Origin: Winogradskyella aurantiaca
GTDB lineage: Bacteria > Bacteroidota > Bacteroidia > Flavobacteriales > Flavobacteriaceae
Assembly: GCF_003362725.1 (NCBI RefSeq)
Contig: NZ_QKTV01000006.1
Span: 124,001-188,000, forward strand
Direction of reading: 5' to 3'
DNA length: 64,000 bases
Shown here: positions 36,284-44,296 of the stretch, piece by piece
Layout: each line of letters opens with the position of its first letter
Position numbering within the stretch: the stretch's first letter is position 1
The notes under the pieces: generated by a model
Seen by the model: only the letters and a program-made list of their open reading frames with translations
What the model was told of the DNA's origin: nothing
Databases searched by the model: none
Program-made: the position numbers and the translations under genes

Positions 36284-37657
36284 ATGGAGGAAGAAATCCA
36301 GGATATTAATCAATTTCAACTAACTGAAGAACTATTAAATCAGGTTAAGGAACTTGTCAATGAACAAAACGACAAGGAACTTAAAGCTCTGATGAATGAG
36401 TTCCACTATGCCGATATCGCCGAGATACTGGACGAGTTAGACCTTGACAACACCATTTATGTCATTAAGCTTCTGGATTCTGAAACCACATCTGATGTGC
36501 TCACCGAAATGGATGAGGACAATCGAGAAAAGATCTTAGAAAACCTGTCAGCAAAAGAAATTGCTGAAGAAGTTGAAGAACTAGACACTGATGATGCTGC
36601 CGATTTAATTGCAGAACTTCCCCAAGGACGACAGGAAGAGGTCATCTCTAAAATTGAAGACGAAGAGCATAAGGCAGAGATTAAAGAACTACTTACCTAC
36701 AATGAAGGTATCGCTGGTGCCTTAATGGCCAAAGAACTAGTAAAGGTCTATGAAACTTGGACGGTAGCAGGTTGTTTGAGACGTATCCGTGGGCAGGCAA
36801 AAGAAGTTACAAGAGTTCATTCTATATATGTCGTTGATAAGCAAGAACGACTTATTGGACGCTTGTCATTAAAAGATCTTATAGTTGCTAGGAACGACCA
36901 GAAAATTGCTGATATATATATATCCAATGTGGACTATGTTAAGGTTAATGACGATGACGAGGAAGTGGCTAAACTGATGCAAAAATACGACCTTGAGGCC
37001 ATCCCAGTAGTTGACGAGGACATGGTACTCTTGGGTAGAATTACCATAGATGATATTGTAGACCTTATTAAAGAGGAGGCTGAGAAAGACTACCAATTGG
37101 CCGCAGGTATCACTGGAGACGTTGAAGCAGATGATAGTATACTGGAGCTTACAAGAGCACGGTTGCCTTGGCTCTTTCTTGGGTTAATTGGTGGTATTGG
37201 CGCGTTTCTTATTATGGAAGGATTCCAATCGGCTTTTGAAAAATATGCTGTTCTCTTTTTCTTTACCCCGTTAATTGCAGCAATGGCTGGAAATGTTGGG
37301 GTACAATCAAGTGCCATTATTGTGCAAGGACTTGCTAATGATGATGTTAAAGGCAGTATTAACAATCGCCTTATCAAAGAAATGCTATTGGCAGCACTGA
37401 ACGGATTGATTCTGGCGCTTTGTCTGTTTCTTTTTGTATGGGGTTATGAAGGCAATATTAATAAGGGATTTGCTATTTCAGTATCATTGGTAGTTGTCAT
37501 TATAGTGGCAGGTCTCATTGGAACTTTTGTTCCCTTATTTTTAAACAAAAGAGGCATCGATCCTGCTATTGCCACAGGGCCATTTATCACCACAAGTAAT
37601 GATATATTTGGAATTCTTATTTATTTCTGGATTGCCAAACTCATCCTTAACATATGA
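36284..37657 (+). CDS. mgtE: magnesium transporter MgtE
   Basis: The 457-residue protein has the three MgtE parts: an acidic N domain (about 1-125, with many Asp/Glu, for example DTDDAADLIAELPQGRQEEV), a CBS domain pair (about 130-255) that senses cytoplasmic Mg, and five membrane helices (about 285-457). The pore signature GPFITTSNDIFGILIYF near the end carries the Asp that binds Mg. The frame extends to a TTG at 36254, but ATG 36284 (MEEEIQD) is the natural start. The cupin gene overlaps its stop by four bases. Confidence 0.93.
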   Translation: MEEEIQDINQFQLTEELLNQVKELVNEQNDKELKALMNEFHYADIAEILDELDLDNTIYVIKLLDSETTSDVLTEMDEDNREKILENLSAKEIAEEVEELDTDDAADLIAELPQGRQEEVISKIEDEEHKAEIKELLTYNEGIAGALMAKELVKVYETWTVAGCLRRIRGQAKEVTRVHSIYVVDKQERLIGRLSLKDLIVARNDQKIADIYISNVDYVKVNDDDEEVAKLMQKYDLEAIPVVDEDMVLLGRITIDDIVDLIKEEAEKDYQLAAGITGDVEADDSILELTRARLPWLFLGLIGGIGAFLIMEGFQSAFEKYAVLFFFTPLIAAMAGNVGVQSSAIIVQGLANDDVKGSINNRLIKEMLLAALNGLILALCLFLFVWGYEGNINKGFAISVSLVVVIIVAGLIGTFVPLFLNKRGIDPAIATGPFITTSNDIFGILIYFWIAKLILNI

Positions 37658-38019
37658 AACCGATTAATATTTCTGAAAAGTTTGGAAAGTTCTCAGAGCA
37701 ATGGTCGCCTCGTCAAATTGCTCAAGTTGATAATATGCAAGTTATTTTGGCCCGTCTGCAGGGAGAGTTTGTATGGCACAAACACGATAAGGAAGACGAA
37801 TTATTTCAGGTTGTTGAAGGCACCCTATACATGCAGTTTAGAGATAGAACCGAAGTTGTAAATGCCGGTGAAATTATTGTAGTGCCTAAAGGAGTTGAAC
37901 ACAATCCCACTACCAAAGACGGTGAAGAGGTATTGGTTCTACTATTCGAAAAACTTTCGACTGCCCACACAGGAAATGTAGTTCATGAACGTACCAAAAG
38001 TGAATATCCAAAGATTTGA
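37654..38019 (+). CDS. cupin domain-containing protein
   Basis: A 121-residue single-domain cupin. Motif 1 is VWHKHDKEDELFQVVEG (two His and a Glu for metal) and motif 2 is VPKGVEHNPTTKDGEEVLVL. It probably binds a divalent metal and may be an isomerase or a sugar or small-molecule enzyme, but the substrate cannot be told. It is translationally coupled to both neighbours: ATGA overlap with mgtE and TTGA overlap with the dehydrogenase, so these three genes form one operon. Confidence 0.82.
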   Translation: MKPINISEKFGKFSEQWSPRQIAQVDNMQVILARLQGEFVWHKHDKEDELFQVVEGTLYMQFRDRTEVVNAGEIIVVPKGVEHNPTTKDGEEVLVLLFEKLSTAHTGNVVHERTKSEYPKI

Positions 38020-38969
38020 AAATCCTTCATCTAGATTCCAATCATCCCCTATTAATTGAACAACTTCAACAAATGGGTTGTGAGAATCATGAGGATTATT
38101 CGTCCTCAAAAGAGGATATCCTATCGCGTATTGCGGACTATGAAGGAATCATCATTAGAAGTCGGTTCAAGATTGATAAGACATTTCTGGACACAGCCAT
38201 CAGCTTAAAGTTTATTGGTCGTGTTGGAGCTGGCTTAGAAAACATCGATACAGCTTATGCCAAGTCAAAAGGCATCTCCCTTATATCGGCACCTGAAGGC
38301 AATAGAAATGCAGTTGGTGAGCATGCCCTTGGGATGCTGCTTTCGCTTTTTAATAAACTCAATAAGGCCGATTCCGAAGTGCGTTCAGGGAAATGGCTGC
38401 GCGAAGCTAATAGGGGCATAGAACTGGATGGCAAAACTGTGGGACTAATTGGTTATGGCAATATGGGTAAGGCCTTTGCTAAAAAACTTCGTGGTTTTGA
38501 TGTTGAGGTGCTTTGTTATGACATTAAAGACAATGTGGAAGATGAGAATGCTAAACAAGTTCCTTTAGAAGTACTTCAATCTAAAGCCGATGTTCTTAGT
38601 TTACATACCCCACAAACCTCATCGACTATAGGTATGGTAAACAAGGACTTTATAGATCAATTTCAAAAACCGTTCTGGCTTCTTAACACGGCCCGAGGAT
38701 CGAGTGTTGTTACCGCAGATTTGGTTGCTGCTCTCGAAGCAGGAAAAGTTCTAGGTGCAGGTCTCGATGTCCTTGAATATGAAAAATCATCTTTTGAAAA
38801 TTTATTTAATTCGAGTGGTCAGGACAGTCCACAAATGCCTAAGGCCTTTGAATATTTAATTACGGCCCAGAATGTTTTGTTGACTCCTCATGTGGCAGGC
38901 TGGACCTTAGAGAGTCATGAAAAACTTGCACAAACTATCGTCGATAAGATCAAGGCCGAATTTTTCTAA
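38016..38969 (+). CDS. D-2-hydroxyacid dehydrogenase (phosphoglycerate dehydrogenase-like)
   Basis: The 317-residue NAD-dependent enzyme shows the family elements GRVGAGLENIDT, the Rossmann loop GLIGYGNMGKAFAKKL (about 145-160), LLNTARGSSVV with the catalytic Arg region, and LTPHVAGWT with the catalytic His. It could act on 3-phosphoglycerate, glyoxylate or related 2-hydroxyacids; there is no ACT domain, so it is not the standard long SerA. The start is TTG 38016 (MKILHLDSNHP), overlapping the cupin stop as TTGA; no ATG exists nearby. Confidence 0.88.
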   Translation: MKILHLDSNHPLLIEQLQQMGCENHEDYSSSKEDILSRIADYEGIIIRSRFKIDKTFLDTAISLKFIGRVGAGLENIDTAYAKSKGISLISAPEGNRNAVGEHALGMLLSLFNKLNKADSEVRSGKWLREANRGIELDGKTVGLIGYGNMGKAFAKKLRGFDVEVLCYDIKDNVEDENAKQVPLEVLQSKADVLSLHTPQTSSTIGMVNKDFIDQFQKPFWLLNTARGSSVVTADLVAALEAGKVLGAGLDVLEYEKSSFENLFNSSGQDSPQMPKAFEYLITAQNVLLTPHVAGWTLESHEKLAQTIVDKIKAEFF

Positions 38970-38978
38970 CTTTATAAG

Positions 38979-39389
38979 ATGAAGAAAACTATTCTTGTTT
39001 TTGCCGTCTTAATTCTAGCCATATTAGCTCTATTACATTTTAGTAAGTATGCCATTCTTGTGGGTGACTCCTCAGTAGAATGGATTATTGCAGTGATAGC
39101 TCTTCTGTTTTTCTTCATTGGTATTTATATCAATAAAAGAAGTCTAAAAAAATCGTCAGAAACCTCAAATGAGATTAACATTAAAACGATTGAAAAACTG
39201 GAAATCAGCAAACGGGAATATGAAGTCCTTAAAGCCATTGCCAGCGGTCTTTCAAATAAAGAGATCGCAGCTCAATTATTCTTATCTGAAAGCACCATTA
39301 AGACCCATGTCTCTAGTTTATTATTGAAACTAAATGCCAAGAGAAGAACCCAGGCCATACAAATAGCAAAAGAGATGAATATCTTATAA
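38979..39389 (+). CDS. membrane-anchored LuxR-type transcriptional regulator
   Basis: The 136-residue protein has two N-terminal membrane helices (ILVFAVLILAILALLHF and WIIAVIALLFFFIGIYI) followed by a short linker and a C-terminal LuxR/GerE helix-turn-helix (about 75-136; ISKREYEVLKAIASGLSNKE, then IKTHVSSLLLKLNAKRRTQA). There is no receiver or sensor domain. It would bind DNA from the membrane. It is 9 bases after the dehydrogenase gene, so it is likely the last gene of the mgtE operon. A perfect 8-bp palindrome follows its stop. Confidence 0.82.
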   Translation: MKKTILVFAVLILAILALLHFSKYAILVGDSSVEWIIAVIALLFFFIGIYINKRSLKKSSETSNEINIKTIEKLEISKREYEVLKAIASGLSNKEIAAQLFLSESTIKTHVSSLLLKLNAKRRTQAIQIAKEMNIL

Positions 39390-39407
39390 AATGCTACTTT
39401 TAGACTT

Positions 39408-39429
39408 AAGTACCAGAAGAATGGTACTT
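39408..39429. promoter_or_regulatory. perfect 8-bp inverted repeat after the LuxR-type gene
   Basis: AAGTACCA (39408-39415) and TGGTACTT (39422-39429) are separated by six bases. It has no U tract, so it may be an operator upstream of the DUF4199 gene (start 39495) or a weak transcript end. Confidence 0.35.
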
Positions 39430-39494
39430 TAGTATGAGCCTCTAATTTCCCTTCCAACCTACTTTTGGGTCATTACTAATTAAAATCAAGTTTT

Positions 39495-39959
39495 ATGAAA
39501 AGTACAGTTTTAAAGTATGGTTCTTATGGACTAATTGTTGGGTTTATAATTTTTATGCTACACCTTACGCTTGGAATCAACAACCTTGATTATTCAACAA
39601 ATGAACTATTAGGTTACGTCTCCATTTTTCTTTCCCTATCATTTATTTACTTTGGAATCAAACACTACCGAGATCATGTTAATAATGGCCTCCTATCATT
39701 GGGAAAAGCTATAAGTGTTGGGGTTTTAATCTCCTTACTAGTTGGTTTGGGAATTGCAATTGCAGATTTTATATATACAAAATATATTGATCCTGAATTT
39801 TTTAGTCGTTATACTGAAATGATGATCGAGCAAGGACAAGGTGAGCAGGTTATGGAAATGACCAGTAGTACGGCGGCCGTATTTATGCTAGTCCTAGTAA
39901 CTATTATTGGATTTATTATTTCACTAATTTCAGGTTTAATATTACAATGTAAAGGCTAA
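39495..39959 (+). CDS. DUF4199 family membrane protein
   Basis: A 154-residue protein with four membrane helices (GLIVGFIIFMLHLTLGI, LLGYVSIFLSLSFIYFGI, AISVGVLISLLVGLGIAIADFIY, AVFMLVLVTIIGFIISLISG). The phrase FGIKHYRD with the following NGLLSLGKAISVG is the typical DUF4199 hallmark. Function unknown; widespread in Bacteroidota. ATG 39495. The DUF1801 gene follows after 10 bases. Confidence 0.78.
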   Translation: MKSTVLKYGSYGLIVGFIIFMLHLTLGINNLDYSTNELLGYVSIFLSLSFIYFGIKHYRDHVNNGLLSLGKAISVGVLISLLVGLGIAIADFIYTKYIDPEFFSRYTEMMIEQGQGEQVMEMTSSTAAVFMLVLVTIIGFIISLISGLILQCKG

Positions 39960-39969
39960 TTCAATCATT

Positions 39970-40428
39970 ATGCAATACAAAGCAACATCACCAGAAGACT
40001 ATATTAGTCAGGTTCCAGAGGAACGGCAAGAAACGCTTAAAAAGCTGCGTCAGGTCATTAAAGAAAACTTACCCAATGGGTTTGAAGAGGGCATCACCTA
40101 TGGAATGGTAGGTTATTATGTGCCTCATAGCATTTACCCAAAAGGTTATCACTGCAACCCAAAAGACCCCCTGCCATTCATGAATTTCGCATCTCAAAAA
40201 AACTCTGTGAATCTATATCACAGTGGTATCTACGCAGTTCCAGAAATTCATGATTGGTTCGTAAATGAATATCCGAAATATTGCACTCGAAAACTAGACA
40301 TGGGAAAGAGTTGCATCCGTTTCAAAAAATTAGACGAAATCCCCTATCAACTAATTGGAGAATTGTGCACCAAACTATCGGTTCAGGAATGGATTGAGGT
40401 TTACGAAGCAGCTTTTATCAAAAAATAA
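39970..40428 (+). CDS. DUF1801 (YdhG-like) protein
   Basis: A 152-residue cytoplasmic protein. It shows the YdhG/YjbR-like layout of DUF1801: DYISQVPEERQETLKKLRQV at the start, EEGITYGMVGYYVP, then KNSVNLYHSGIY and MGKSCIRFKKLDEIP. Family members have a frataxin-like fold and have been linked to intracellular iron handling, but the role here is not shown. ATG 39970. Confidence 0.8.
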   Translation: MQYKATSPEDYISQVPEERQETLKKLRQVIKENLPNGFEEGITYGMVGYYVPHSIYPKGYHCNPKDPLPFMNFASQKNSVNLYHSGIYAVPEIHDWFVNEYPKYCTRKLDMGKSCIRFKKLDEIPYQLIGELCTKLSVQEWIEVYEAAFIKK

Positions 40429-40450
40429 CACCCATAAAACTCAAAATAAG

Positions 40451-40837
40451 ATGAAAAAAAGAGTGACTGGAATAGGTGGCTTATTCTTTAAAACCAACGA
40501 TCCGCAGGCCAGTAAAGATTGGTATAAGAAACACCTTGGTTTTAATACAGATGATTATGGCTGCACCTTTTGGTGGAAAGATACAGATGGTAGTGATTGT
40601 TCTACACAATGGAGTCCATTTAAGGATGATACCTCGTATTTTAATCCTTCAACAAAGGACTTTATGTTTAATTACCGGGTAGAAGATTTAGAAGAGCTAC
40701 TCAAGGTTTTACGTGAAGAAGGTGTAACAATTGTAGGAGATATGGAGACATATAGTTATGGAAAGTTTGCCTGGATATTAGATAATGACGGCAACAAAAT
40801 AGAATTGTGGGAGCCCATTGATAGCGCATTTCAATAG
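40451..40837 (+). CDS. VOC family (glyoxalase/bleomycin resistance-type) protein
   Basis: The 128-residue protein starts at ATG 40451; an in-frame ATG at 40355 lies inside the previous gene and would add 32 unrelated residues. It holds one VOC domain: GGLFFKTNDPQASKDWYKKH at the start, TFWWKDTDGSD, and at the end WILDNDGNKIELWEP with the metal-binding Glu. The substrate is unknown. It is 22 bases downstream of the DUF1801 gene. Confidence 0.85.
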   Translation: MKKRVTGIGGLFFKTNDPQASKDWYKKHLGFNTDDYGCTFWWKDTDGSDCSTQWSPFKDDTSYFNPSTKDFMFNYRVEDLEELLKVLREEGVTIVGDMETYSYGKFAWILDNDGNKIELWEPIDSAFQ

Positions 40838-40883
40838 GCTTGATTTTTAGTAACTTTATGTAACCATTAAAACAAAATCAATC

Positions 40884-41393
40884 ATGTCTGAATACAATAA
40901 AAATTTACAAGACGATCTTAATGAAATGTTGGGAGATGCCAAGGAAGGAGCCAAGAAAGCTGCTGATAAAGCCAGTGAAATGGCAAATGAGGCCAAGGAA
41001 AAAATAAGTCAATTTACAGAGGAGGCCAAAGAAAAAGCATCAGAGTTTGCACAAGATGCTAAACAAGCAGCCGATGAATTTACGGAAGATGCCGAACAGG
41101 TACTGAGTGATGGAAAAAATGTAGCAATCATTGCCCACTTAACCATTATAGGGTGGGTTATTGCCTTGGTAATGAATGGTAGCAATAGAACAGAAATGGG
41201 GTCCTTTTATATCAAGCAAATGCTAGGTTTTATGTTGCTATCTCTCGTCGGGTTGATCCCAATAGTTGGATGGATTTTAAGTTTAGTGGTCCTAGCCGCC
41301 TGGTTAATGAGCTTGGTTAGTGCCCTGGGCGGTAAAATTAAACCCTCATTCTTATTGGGCCAACAGTTTCAGGAATGGTTTAAAGGAATTTAA
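40884..41393 (+). CDS. membrane protein with LEA-like amphipathic N-terminus and DUF4870-like C-terminus
   Basis: The 169-residue protein has two parts. Residues 1-85 repeat an 11-residue Ala/Lys/Glu pattern (AKEGAKKAADKASEMANEAK, then KISQFTEEAKEKASEFAQDA), as in late-embryogenesis-abundant and YtxH-like stress proteins. Residues 85-169 form two to three membrane helices (VAIIAHLTIIGWVIALVMN, LGFMLLSLVGLIPIVGWIL) in a DUF4870-like arrangement ending in LLGQQFQEWFKGI. A role in stress or desiccation is an inference from composition. ATG 40884; a terminator follows. Confidence 0.68.
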   Translation: MSEYNKNLQDDLNEMLGDAKEGAKKAADKASEMANEAKEKISQFTEEAKEKASEFAQDAKQAADEFTEDAEQVLSDGKNVAIIAHLTIIGWVIALVMNGSNRTEMGSFYIKQMLGFMLLSLVGLIPIVGWILSLVVLAAWLMSLVSALGGKIKPSFLLGQQFQEWFKGI

Positions 41394-41414
41394 TCTGACC
41401 CAATTAAACTAATG

Positions 41415-41442
41415 AACGAGACTGGTATAGTCTCGTTTTTTA
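41415..41442 (+). terminator. rho-independent terminator
   Basis: AACGAGACT (41415-41423) pairs with AGTCTCGTT (41429-41437), then T run. It ends the 40884 gene; the minus-strand gene's TAA lies in the T run, and the reverse orientation has a weak U tract. Confidence 0.85.
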
Positions 41443-42453
41443 TTTCGGCTCGTAATTAGTGGGCAATATATCGCCTACACGCCGCTGACCCATACTTCCT
41501 GAGAACAAGACTCCTTTAATAGGGCTATAGTTCCCGTACTGATCTATGTAAAATTCAGAGATGGTTAACTTAAGCTCAGATTGTTGGTCACGACTATAAA
41601 GGATACTCACTTTAGCACTAAGCGTAATCTTACGTAGATCCGAATCTTTAATGGATTGCACCGTAAACCACTCCCATGGATCGCTCTTAAAGCCCTTGTG
41701 ATAGATCTCAAATTTGTTCATTGTAATTTCTTTATGATACAAACTCCGCATAAAATGTTGGACAGAACCAAAATAAGCTGTTTCCCTTTTTTTTAGAACG
41801 CGTTTTTTTTGTTTTTCGTTGAGGTCTTCATAAAAGGTGGTGCCAAGAAAAATCACTGATTCAGGAGTATAGTCCGCGGTTTCTAAATTGATGTATCTGA
41901 AAACCGTTTCAAACTGAACAACCTCATAACTAATCTTATACTTAAGAGCCTTGTTTTCTACCAAAATCGGCTCGCTGGCACTAGCGGTCAATACTTTTTC
42001 AACCCTATCATATTTTAAATAGATAGCATTTGCATTCAAAATTTTACAGGACTTCCCAAAAGGAGATTTTCCTAGAAATTCACGCCTGAAAATCCACAGT
42101 TTTTGTTGGCGGGTAAGACCATCGTCGTAATCAATATAAACCGTCTCCAGAGCATTAGTTTGCTCTGTTAGTTGAACGTTTAATTCTCTCCTTGCTCTAT
42201 AATCTGAAAAATAGAGCTTTTCAAATCCTAAATAGGAAATCACAAGAGTCGTTTGAATAGCATCGGTATAATCAATTGAGAAAAAACCTTCTGAATTGGT
42301 AGTAGTACCAACAGTTGTATTATCAAAGTAAACAGCAACGCTTTCTAACGGTTTCCCAGTTGCTGCTTCAGTAATCACACCTGTTATTGTTTGACTAAAG
42401 AGCGTAACAAAAATTAGACTAAAACAAAAGGAAAGTAGTTCCTTACTTGTCAT
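41440..42453 (-). CDS. exported protein with carboxypeptidase-regulatory-like N-terminal domain
   Basis: The 337-residue product has a signal peptide (LLSFCFSLIFVTLFSQ), then a CarboxypepD_reg-like domain at about 22-100 (TGVITEAATGKPLESVAVYF ... LVISYLGFEKLYF). The remaining 230 residues are beta-rich with aromatic residues (for example YKISYEVVQFETVFRYINLE) and resemble the DUF5686/carboxypeptidase-like outer membrane proteins of Bacteroidota, but without a full barrel. Function unknown. Its ATG overlaps the stop region of the fused acyltransferase gene by 11 bases, so the two are probably coupled. Confidence 0.72.
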   Translation of the reverse strand: MTSKELLSFCFSLIFVTLFSQTITGVITEAATGKPLESVAVYFDNTTVGTTTNSEGFFSIDYTDAIQTTLVISYLGFEKLYFSDYRARRELNVQLTEQTNALETVYIDYDDGLTRQQKLWIFRREFLGKSPFGKSCKILNANAIYLKYDRVEKVLTASASEPILVENKALKYKISYEVVQFETVFRYINLETADYTPESVIFLGTTFYEDLNEKQKKRVLKKRETAYFGSVQHFMRSLYHKEITMNKFEIYHKGFKSDPWEWFTVQSIKDSDLRKITLSAKVSILYSRDQQSELKLTISEFYIDQYGNYSPIKGVLFSGSMGQRRVGDILPTNYEPK

Positions 42454-44275
42454 TATTATCCATGAATTTACGCTCTAATTCCGCCTGAAATTCTTCCATA
42501 ACAGGTCGCACAGTGCTCTCGGGTAAATCGGCGATTTTAATATACATGAGGCCATCAACCGAGTTATTAAAAAGAGGATCTACATTAAAAGCTACTAGCT
42601 TGGCATTTTGCTTAATGTACTTTTTAAGTAGCACTGGAAGCCTTAATGCTCCGGGTTCTACCTCATCAATGATCTTATCAAATTTATTTAAGTCCGCTTC
42701 AGTTGAGTCGAATACAAAGTCCTTATCAGCATCTTTTAATTTGACCTTAAATTCTTTCTTAGGATGTACATATTGCGCAACATAAGGATCATAATAATGT
42801 GATTTCATAAACTCAATCATCAAACTCTTGGAAAAGTTTGAAAACTGATTGCTAATACTAACACCCCCAATAAGGTATTTATGCTCTGGGAATCGCAGCG
42901 TTGTGTGAACGATTCCTTTCCAAAGTAAAAACAAAGGCATGGGTTTTTGCTGGTATTCCTTAATAATAAAAGCACGACCCATCTCTATACTTTGGCTCAT
43001 CATCTTATAAAGTTCAGGCTCAAACCTGAAAAGATCCTGCAAATAGAAACCATCGATTCCGTAGCGTTCAAAAATTTTTGAACCAAGGCCCATTCTATAA
43101 GCGCCAACAATCAATTTGGCATTATCATCCCACAAAAACATATGATGGTAATAGGAATCAAAGCTATCCAAATCAATGGCTTCATTGGTGCCTTCCCCTA
43201 CCTCTCGAAATGTGATTTCGCGTAATCTCCCTATTTCTCTGAGGGTATTAGGAATATCATTAGCAGAGGCCAAATACACCTCGTAATTTTTACTCTTTAA
43301 TAGACGGTAATCTTTTTCCCTTAACTGTTCAACTTCCTTAACTACAACTTCGGACGATATAGGGGTAACGATTCTTTTGGGAGGCTTTGGAGCTGTTTTA
43401 AGTGTGGATTGTAAGTTGTTTAGGATTTTAGGTTTTTCTTCAAAAATATTTGATAACATGTACGTTTTACGCCGAAGGAAATCTGCAAATTCGGTTAACG
43501 ATTCATGTTCTTTTTGGTCTTTAACAGAAATGGGCCTACCAACCCTGACCTTGATCACGCGTCTTTTTTGGGTCAAAAGCTCTGATGGGAGCTTGGCTGT
43601 TCTCAAGGTATCACTCAATTTGGACATTCTATAAAACAATCTGCTGTTCTTAGCATGAAAATAAATAGGGACTACCGGAACTTCAGCTTTTTTTATAAGT
43701 TTTAGAGCTGCTTCTTCCCAGGGTCTGTCTACAATAAGCTTTCCATCTTTATAGGTTGACACTTCCCCTGCTGGAAAAACACCAAGGGGATGCCCGTTTT
43801 TTAAATGCATTAAAGCATTCTTAAAACCACTAATACTACTTTTCACATCCTTGCGATCCTCGAATGGATTCACCGGCATGATGTAGGGCTTCATTGGCTC
43901 AATTCTATGAAGTAAAAAGTTGGCAATAATTTTAAAGTCCTCACGTCTTTCTATCATTAATTTCAATAAGAGAATACCATCAATTCCGCCCAAAGGGTGA
44001 TTTGAAACCGTTATAAAAGGACCTTCTTTTGGTAATCGCTGTAGATCTTCTTCAGGAATCTCGAATTTAATCTGAAATTCATCCAGAATAGCATTGAGGA
44101 ATTCCAGCTTCTCCAAATGCTTATTTCTTAAGTAGATCTTGTTGAGTGTAGATATCTTTAGAACCTTCATCAAGGACCACCCAAAAAAGGTTCCCAGAAA
44201 ACCAAATTTATCTGCATTAATTACCTTGGCTACCTCTTTTGCGTTGACTAATCCTGTGTTTTCAGATTCCCCCAT
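42443..44275 (-). CDS. fused PlsC-type O-acyltransferase and GNAT-type N-acyltransferase (OlsF-like)
   Basis: The 610-residue protein joins two enzymes. Residues about 75-270 are a lysophospholipid acyltransferase domain with the catalytic HPLGGID (H93, D99) and FPAGEVS (167-173). Residues about 325-590 form a GNAT-like domain of the hemolysin/OlsB type (IGRLREITFREVGEGTNEA, then YYHHMFLWDDNAKLIVGAYR). This order matches OlsF, a single protein that makes ornithine lipids; in Bacteroidota the same chemistry can make glycine lipids. It should therefore build amino-acid-containing membrane lipids without phosphate. ATG 44275. It follows aspartate kinase by 21 bases on the same strand. Confidence 0.8.
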   Translation of the reverse strand: MGESENTGLVNAKEVAKVINADKFGFLGTFFGWSLMKVLKISTLNKIYLRNKHLEKLEFLNAILDEFQIKFEIPEEDLQRLPKEGPFITVSNHPLGGIDGILLLKLMIERREDFKIIANFLLHRIEPMKPYIMPVNPFEDRKDVKSSISGFKNALMHLKNGHPLGVFPAGEVSTYKDGKLIVDRPWEEAALKLIKKAEVPVVPIYFHAKNSRLFYRMSKLSDTLRTAKLPSELLTQKRRVIKVRVGRPISVKDQKEHESLTEFADFLRRKTYMLSNIFEEKPKILNNLQSTLKTAPKPPKRIVTPISSEVVVKEVEQLREKDYRLLKSKNYEVYLASANDIPNTLREIGRLREITFREVGEGTNEAIDLDSFDSYYHHMFLWDDNAKLIVGAYRMGLGSKIFERYGIDGFYLQDLFRFEPELYKMMSQSIEMGRAFIIKEYQQKPMPLFLLWKGIVHTTLRFPEHKYLIGGVSISNQFSNFSKSLMIEFMKSHYYDPYVAQYVHPKKEFKVKLKDADKDFVFDSTEADLNKFDKIIDEVEPGALRLPVLLKKYIKQNAKLVAFNVDPLFNNSVDGLMYIKIADLPESTVRPVMEEFQAELERKFMDNNDK

Positions 44276-44296
44276 AAAAACAAATGTAAAAAAAGT

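Noticed and set aside
40355-40450. N-terminal extension of the VOC protein
   Set aside because: It lies entirely inside or just after the DUF1801 gene and does not match the family; ATG 40451 is used.
44281-44288. CAAATGTA, a minus-strand TAnnTTTG box before the fused acyltransferase
   Set aside because: It ends only six bases before the ATG, has no -33 TTG, and the gene follows lysC by 21 bases, so it is probably chance and the gene is read from the upstream promoter.
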